In this document: positions 61,882-64,000 of the stretch, piece by piece
How positions within the stretch are numbered: position 1 is the first letter of the stretch
Layout: each line of letters opens with the position of its first letter
NCBI GenBank assembly: GCA_032717465.1
Contig: CM064681.1
Span: 17,421,439-17,485,438, forward strand
Length of the DNA stretch: 64,000 nucleotides
DNA from: Coenobita brevimanus
Lineage: Eukaryota; Arthropoda; Malacostraca; Decapoda; Coenobitidae
Direction of reading: 5' to 3'
The notes under the pieces: model-generated
Seen by the model: the letters and a program-made list of their open reading frames with translations, nothing else
Database searches by the model: none
Told to the model about the DNA's origin: nothing
Program-made: the position numbers and the translations under genes

Positions 61882-62763
61882 TCAGTGTATTCTTTATGTC
61901 TGATCAGTAAATTCAGATCTCTCCCATCACCCTCTCATTCCTGAACACCTTGCTGTTTACATCAATCATCCTCCTTATCTCTACACCTGTTGCGAAAAAG
62001 GAAATTTCTACAGCTTGTAGCTTAGTAAGTATTCTTTCACTCACTGCAAGGCATCACTTCCATACGGGTGGGTCGGCAGAAAAACAGTTTCATGTAGGCT
62101 TCTGTCAACCTTCATATCAACCAACCTTCCCTTCACAATACAGTCAGGTTCTCCAACCGTTCATTACTCATGAAGTGACCTTTTCTTAGCATCACACTTC
62201 ATTTTGTCATATTCAGATACTATACATAACTCACAGGTCTTTAAAACTGTCTCCTTCACGAGTATTTCGCCTAACATCTGTAACCCACAATTCACTGTGT
62301 TTCTTTTCTCTTCTCTCTACTGCCAATTTTGAGATGTTATATACTTTTAAATGCTTTTATTTTGTTTTTGTTTATATTCACATCCAAATTTCGTCTTGCA
62401 CAAGGGCTATCAAACTCATTCACTATTTTCTGCAAATAAAGTTATTTTTCTGCTATCAAACTAATTCATTATATTTTGCAATAAAAATTATTTTGGTGCT
62501 ACCAAATAGCAGGACAAATCAATCGTAATTCTGTGTAACATCTATGAATTTTTCTATAAAACAAAATTGTATATTAGGAGTATTGAGTAAAATCAAATAT
62601 TTCTTGGTCAAATACTCTGTTTACTGGTTCAGTATGTAGTTGTGGGTGATACTAACCACGTCTTCCTGAACTGATTTAAGACTCTTAACATTGGTTGTGT
62701 TACATGTTAAAAGAACTACTATGTCGCTATTCAGGATCTGAATGACACAAAATTTGATCAATG

Positions 62764-62767
<4 letters not shown>
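61881..62767. other. No recognised feature
   Basis: About 0.9 kb, AT-rich, nothing recognised. Confidence 0.5.

Positions 62768-62832
<65 letters not shown>
62768..62832. repeat. (TA)n microsatellite followed by a short (CA) run
   Basis: 65 bases of TA, then CACTCACACACACACAC. Confidence 0.96.
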
Positions 62833-62835
<3 letters not shown>

Positions 62836-62869
62836 TCACACACACACACGTGCTCATGGTCCCTTCTGG

Positions 62870-62985
62870 CCTCTCGCACTTGCTCCTGTGGAGGACTCTT
62901 GCGCTGAACACTCGCTTTCTCATGCTTCACACTCGTTTCCTCGTGCTTCTCACTCGTCTCCTCACGTTTCGCGCGCACATTGCGA
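62870..62985. repeat. Short CTCGT-CTTC degenerate repeat
   Basis: Variants of CTCGTGCTTCTCACTCG repeat about every 21-24 bases (CTCATGCTTCACACTCG, CTCGTGCTTCTCACTCG, CTCACGTTTCGCGCG). Reading frames over it are repetitive (EETSEKHEETSVKHEK-like) and are not taken as a gene. Confidence 0.55.
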
Positions 62986-63009
62986 TCATTTCAGGTAATC
63001 TGAGTTACG

Positions 63010-63114
63010 TTTATGTGCTGTTCTAGTCTAACGTTGTCACTATCGACCGTCTAGGTGATATCAAAGGGCCGATGATGGTACATTTATGTGCTGTTTTAGT
63101 CTAACGTTGTCACT
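63010..63114. repeat. 72-bp direct duplication
   Basis: TTATGTGCTGTT-TAGTCTAACG and GTTGTCACT occur at about 63010 and 63082. Confidence 0.75.
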
Positions 63115-63150
63115 TGGATTTTTGCAGCTAACCAATTGATCGCGTTATTT

Positions 63151-63220
63151 GCAGCTTCGGGAATGGAACCCAAATTGTCCGCACGCAAGTCCGAGATATT
63201 AACCACTCAGCCACGGCAAC
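63151..63220 (-). other. tRNA-like sequence (probably a SINE head)
   Basis: Minus strand GTGGCTGAGTGGTTAATATC contains a perfect A box (TGGCTGAGTGG), and GGGTTCCATTCCC is close to a B box. The acceptor stem ends do not pair, so a working tRNA gene is unlikely; it resembles the tRNA-derived head of a SINE. Confidence 0.45.
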
Positions 63221-63425
63221 CGACCGGGAGCCGGGAGAGGCGTTTTTTGGTCAAAATTTGATTGCTCATTAAATATTGTAAAAGTTTTTCAGTTGTGATG
63301 GGACCATTTTTTCACATCAGCGATTTTTTTGCGATTTTTTGGTCAATTTTGGTGCGATTTGGATGTGTAGTTTCGGCTGCCCAAAGTACACACACGCACA
63401 GACACACGGCTACTGCTATAGTATA

Positions 63426-63426
<1 letters not shown>
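63221..63426. other. No recognised feature
   Basis: Short region before (TA)n. Confidence 0.5.

Positions 63427-63501
<75 letters not shown>
63427..63501. repeat. (TA)n microsatellite
   Basis: 75 bases of TA, just beyond the 3' end of a LINE fragment. Confidence 0.96.
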
Positions 63502-63503
<2 letters not shown>

Positions 63504-63504
63504 G

Positions 63505-64000
63505 TGTGTGTTCTTACTTACTTGTTCTTACCTATTTGTATCTTTACAGGAATGAGTCAGGCTCGTACTGTCCCGTGTCTTAAACCATTTTTATCATACA
63601 TATCCTTAAATTAATGAATTGTTTTGACACACACTATTTCATTCGGGAGTGCATTCCACTGACCAACTGCCCTATTTGGGAAACTAAATTTCCTTACGTC
63701 TTTATCGCCTCTCTTTTTATGCAGTGTTTTGCAGTGTCCTCTTGATGATGCATCCCCATAGGTTATGTAATCATTTATGTCTATTTCCTCCTTCCCTGAT
63801 ATGCATTTATATAGCATAATCATGTCTCCTGATTTCCTTCTCTCCTGTAGTGTAGGTAGATTCAGTTTTTCTATTCTTTCTTCATAGCTTAGATCCCTTA
63901 AGCTTGGTACCAAATCTTGTAGCAGGCCTTTGAACTTTCTCAATCTTATCTATGTGTTTTTTGAGATGAGGACTCCAAGATACTGACGCATACTCCAGGA
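63505..64000 (-). mobile_element. CR1/L2-like LINE, RT C-terminal fragment, runs off the window
   Basis: On the minus strand the C-terminus of a LINE RT: EYASVSWSPHLKKHIDKIEK, then after a one-base slip near 63920 LVPSLRDLSYEERIEKLNL, TLQERRKSGDMIMLYKC, RKFSFPNRAVGQWNALPNE and a VCVKTIH stretch. LSYEER-LKLPTL-RR-RGDMI and FSFPNRAV-WNALP are typical of the C-terminal end of CR1/L2 and Jockey-group RTs. The RT core lies beyond 64000. The 3' end has AAGTAAGTAAGAA units before (TA)n. The clade is uncertain. Confidence 0.85.

Noticed and set aside
63151..63220. Functional tRNA gene
   Set aside because: A and B boxes are present but the acceptor ends do not pair; a SINE head is the better reading.

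Overview
This is eukaryotic, animal, non-genic DNA made almost entirely of mobile-element copies and simple repeats. Long (TA)n tracts, (GATA)n, (CA)n and (GA)n arrays, RTE-like LINEs with tetranucleotide tails, a Gmr1-type Ty3/gypsy element, a Penelope-like element and one exon resembling an arthropod ionotropic receptor together suggest an arthropod, most likely a decapod crustacean. That taxonomic call is inference; no host gene in the window settles it. There are no bacterial operons, CRISPR arrays, rRNA genes or convincing functional tRNA genes.

Layout. 1-7453: a (TA)n tract, a 5'-truncated Jockey/CR1-like LINE, a solo gypsy LTR sitting inside a (TA)n tract, and two RTE-like LINEs. 7454-14611: a TATG/TATA satellite split by a complete but mutated Gmr1-like Ty3/gypsy element (LTRs 8022-8830 and 13602-14383) with integrase encoded before reverse transcriptase. 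14612-24697: old SINE and LINE relics, an RTE-like LINE lying inside a second LINE, a tRNA-derived SINE, and a 762-bp piggyBac-like non-autonomous element flanked by TTAA. 24698-34490: further RTE-like copies, one with its (GATA)n tail split by a second solo LTR, plus three copies of a Tigger-related repeat and two tandem arrays (124 bp and 142 bp periods). 34549-37865: a degenerate pogo/Tigger transposon with terminal inverted repeats. 38188-48760: RTE-like and Jockey/CR1-like LINEs, two degenerate minisatellites and the ionotropic receptor exon at about 43984-44216. 48761-64000: a (CA)n composite satellite, a head-to-head palindromic pair of Penelope-like elements carrying GIY-YIG endonuclease remains, a 34-bp minisatellite interrupted by a SINE, more SINEs, and the 3' end of a CR1/L2-like LINE running off the window.

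Every transposon gene examined carries frameshifts or stops, so none looks active here. The recurring theme is the association between microsatellites and transposons: LINE tails are followed by microsatellites, LTR elements and probably Tigger landed in them, and truncated 5' ends of LINEs often abut (TA)n. I found no new defence or metabolic system. The items most worth a second look are the Gmr1-type element, the Penelope-like palindrome with its hammerhead-like motif, the TTAA-flanked element, the nested LTRs, the nuclear-receptor-like tandem array and the isolated receptor exon.
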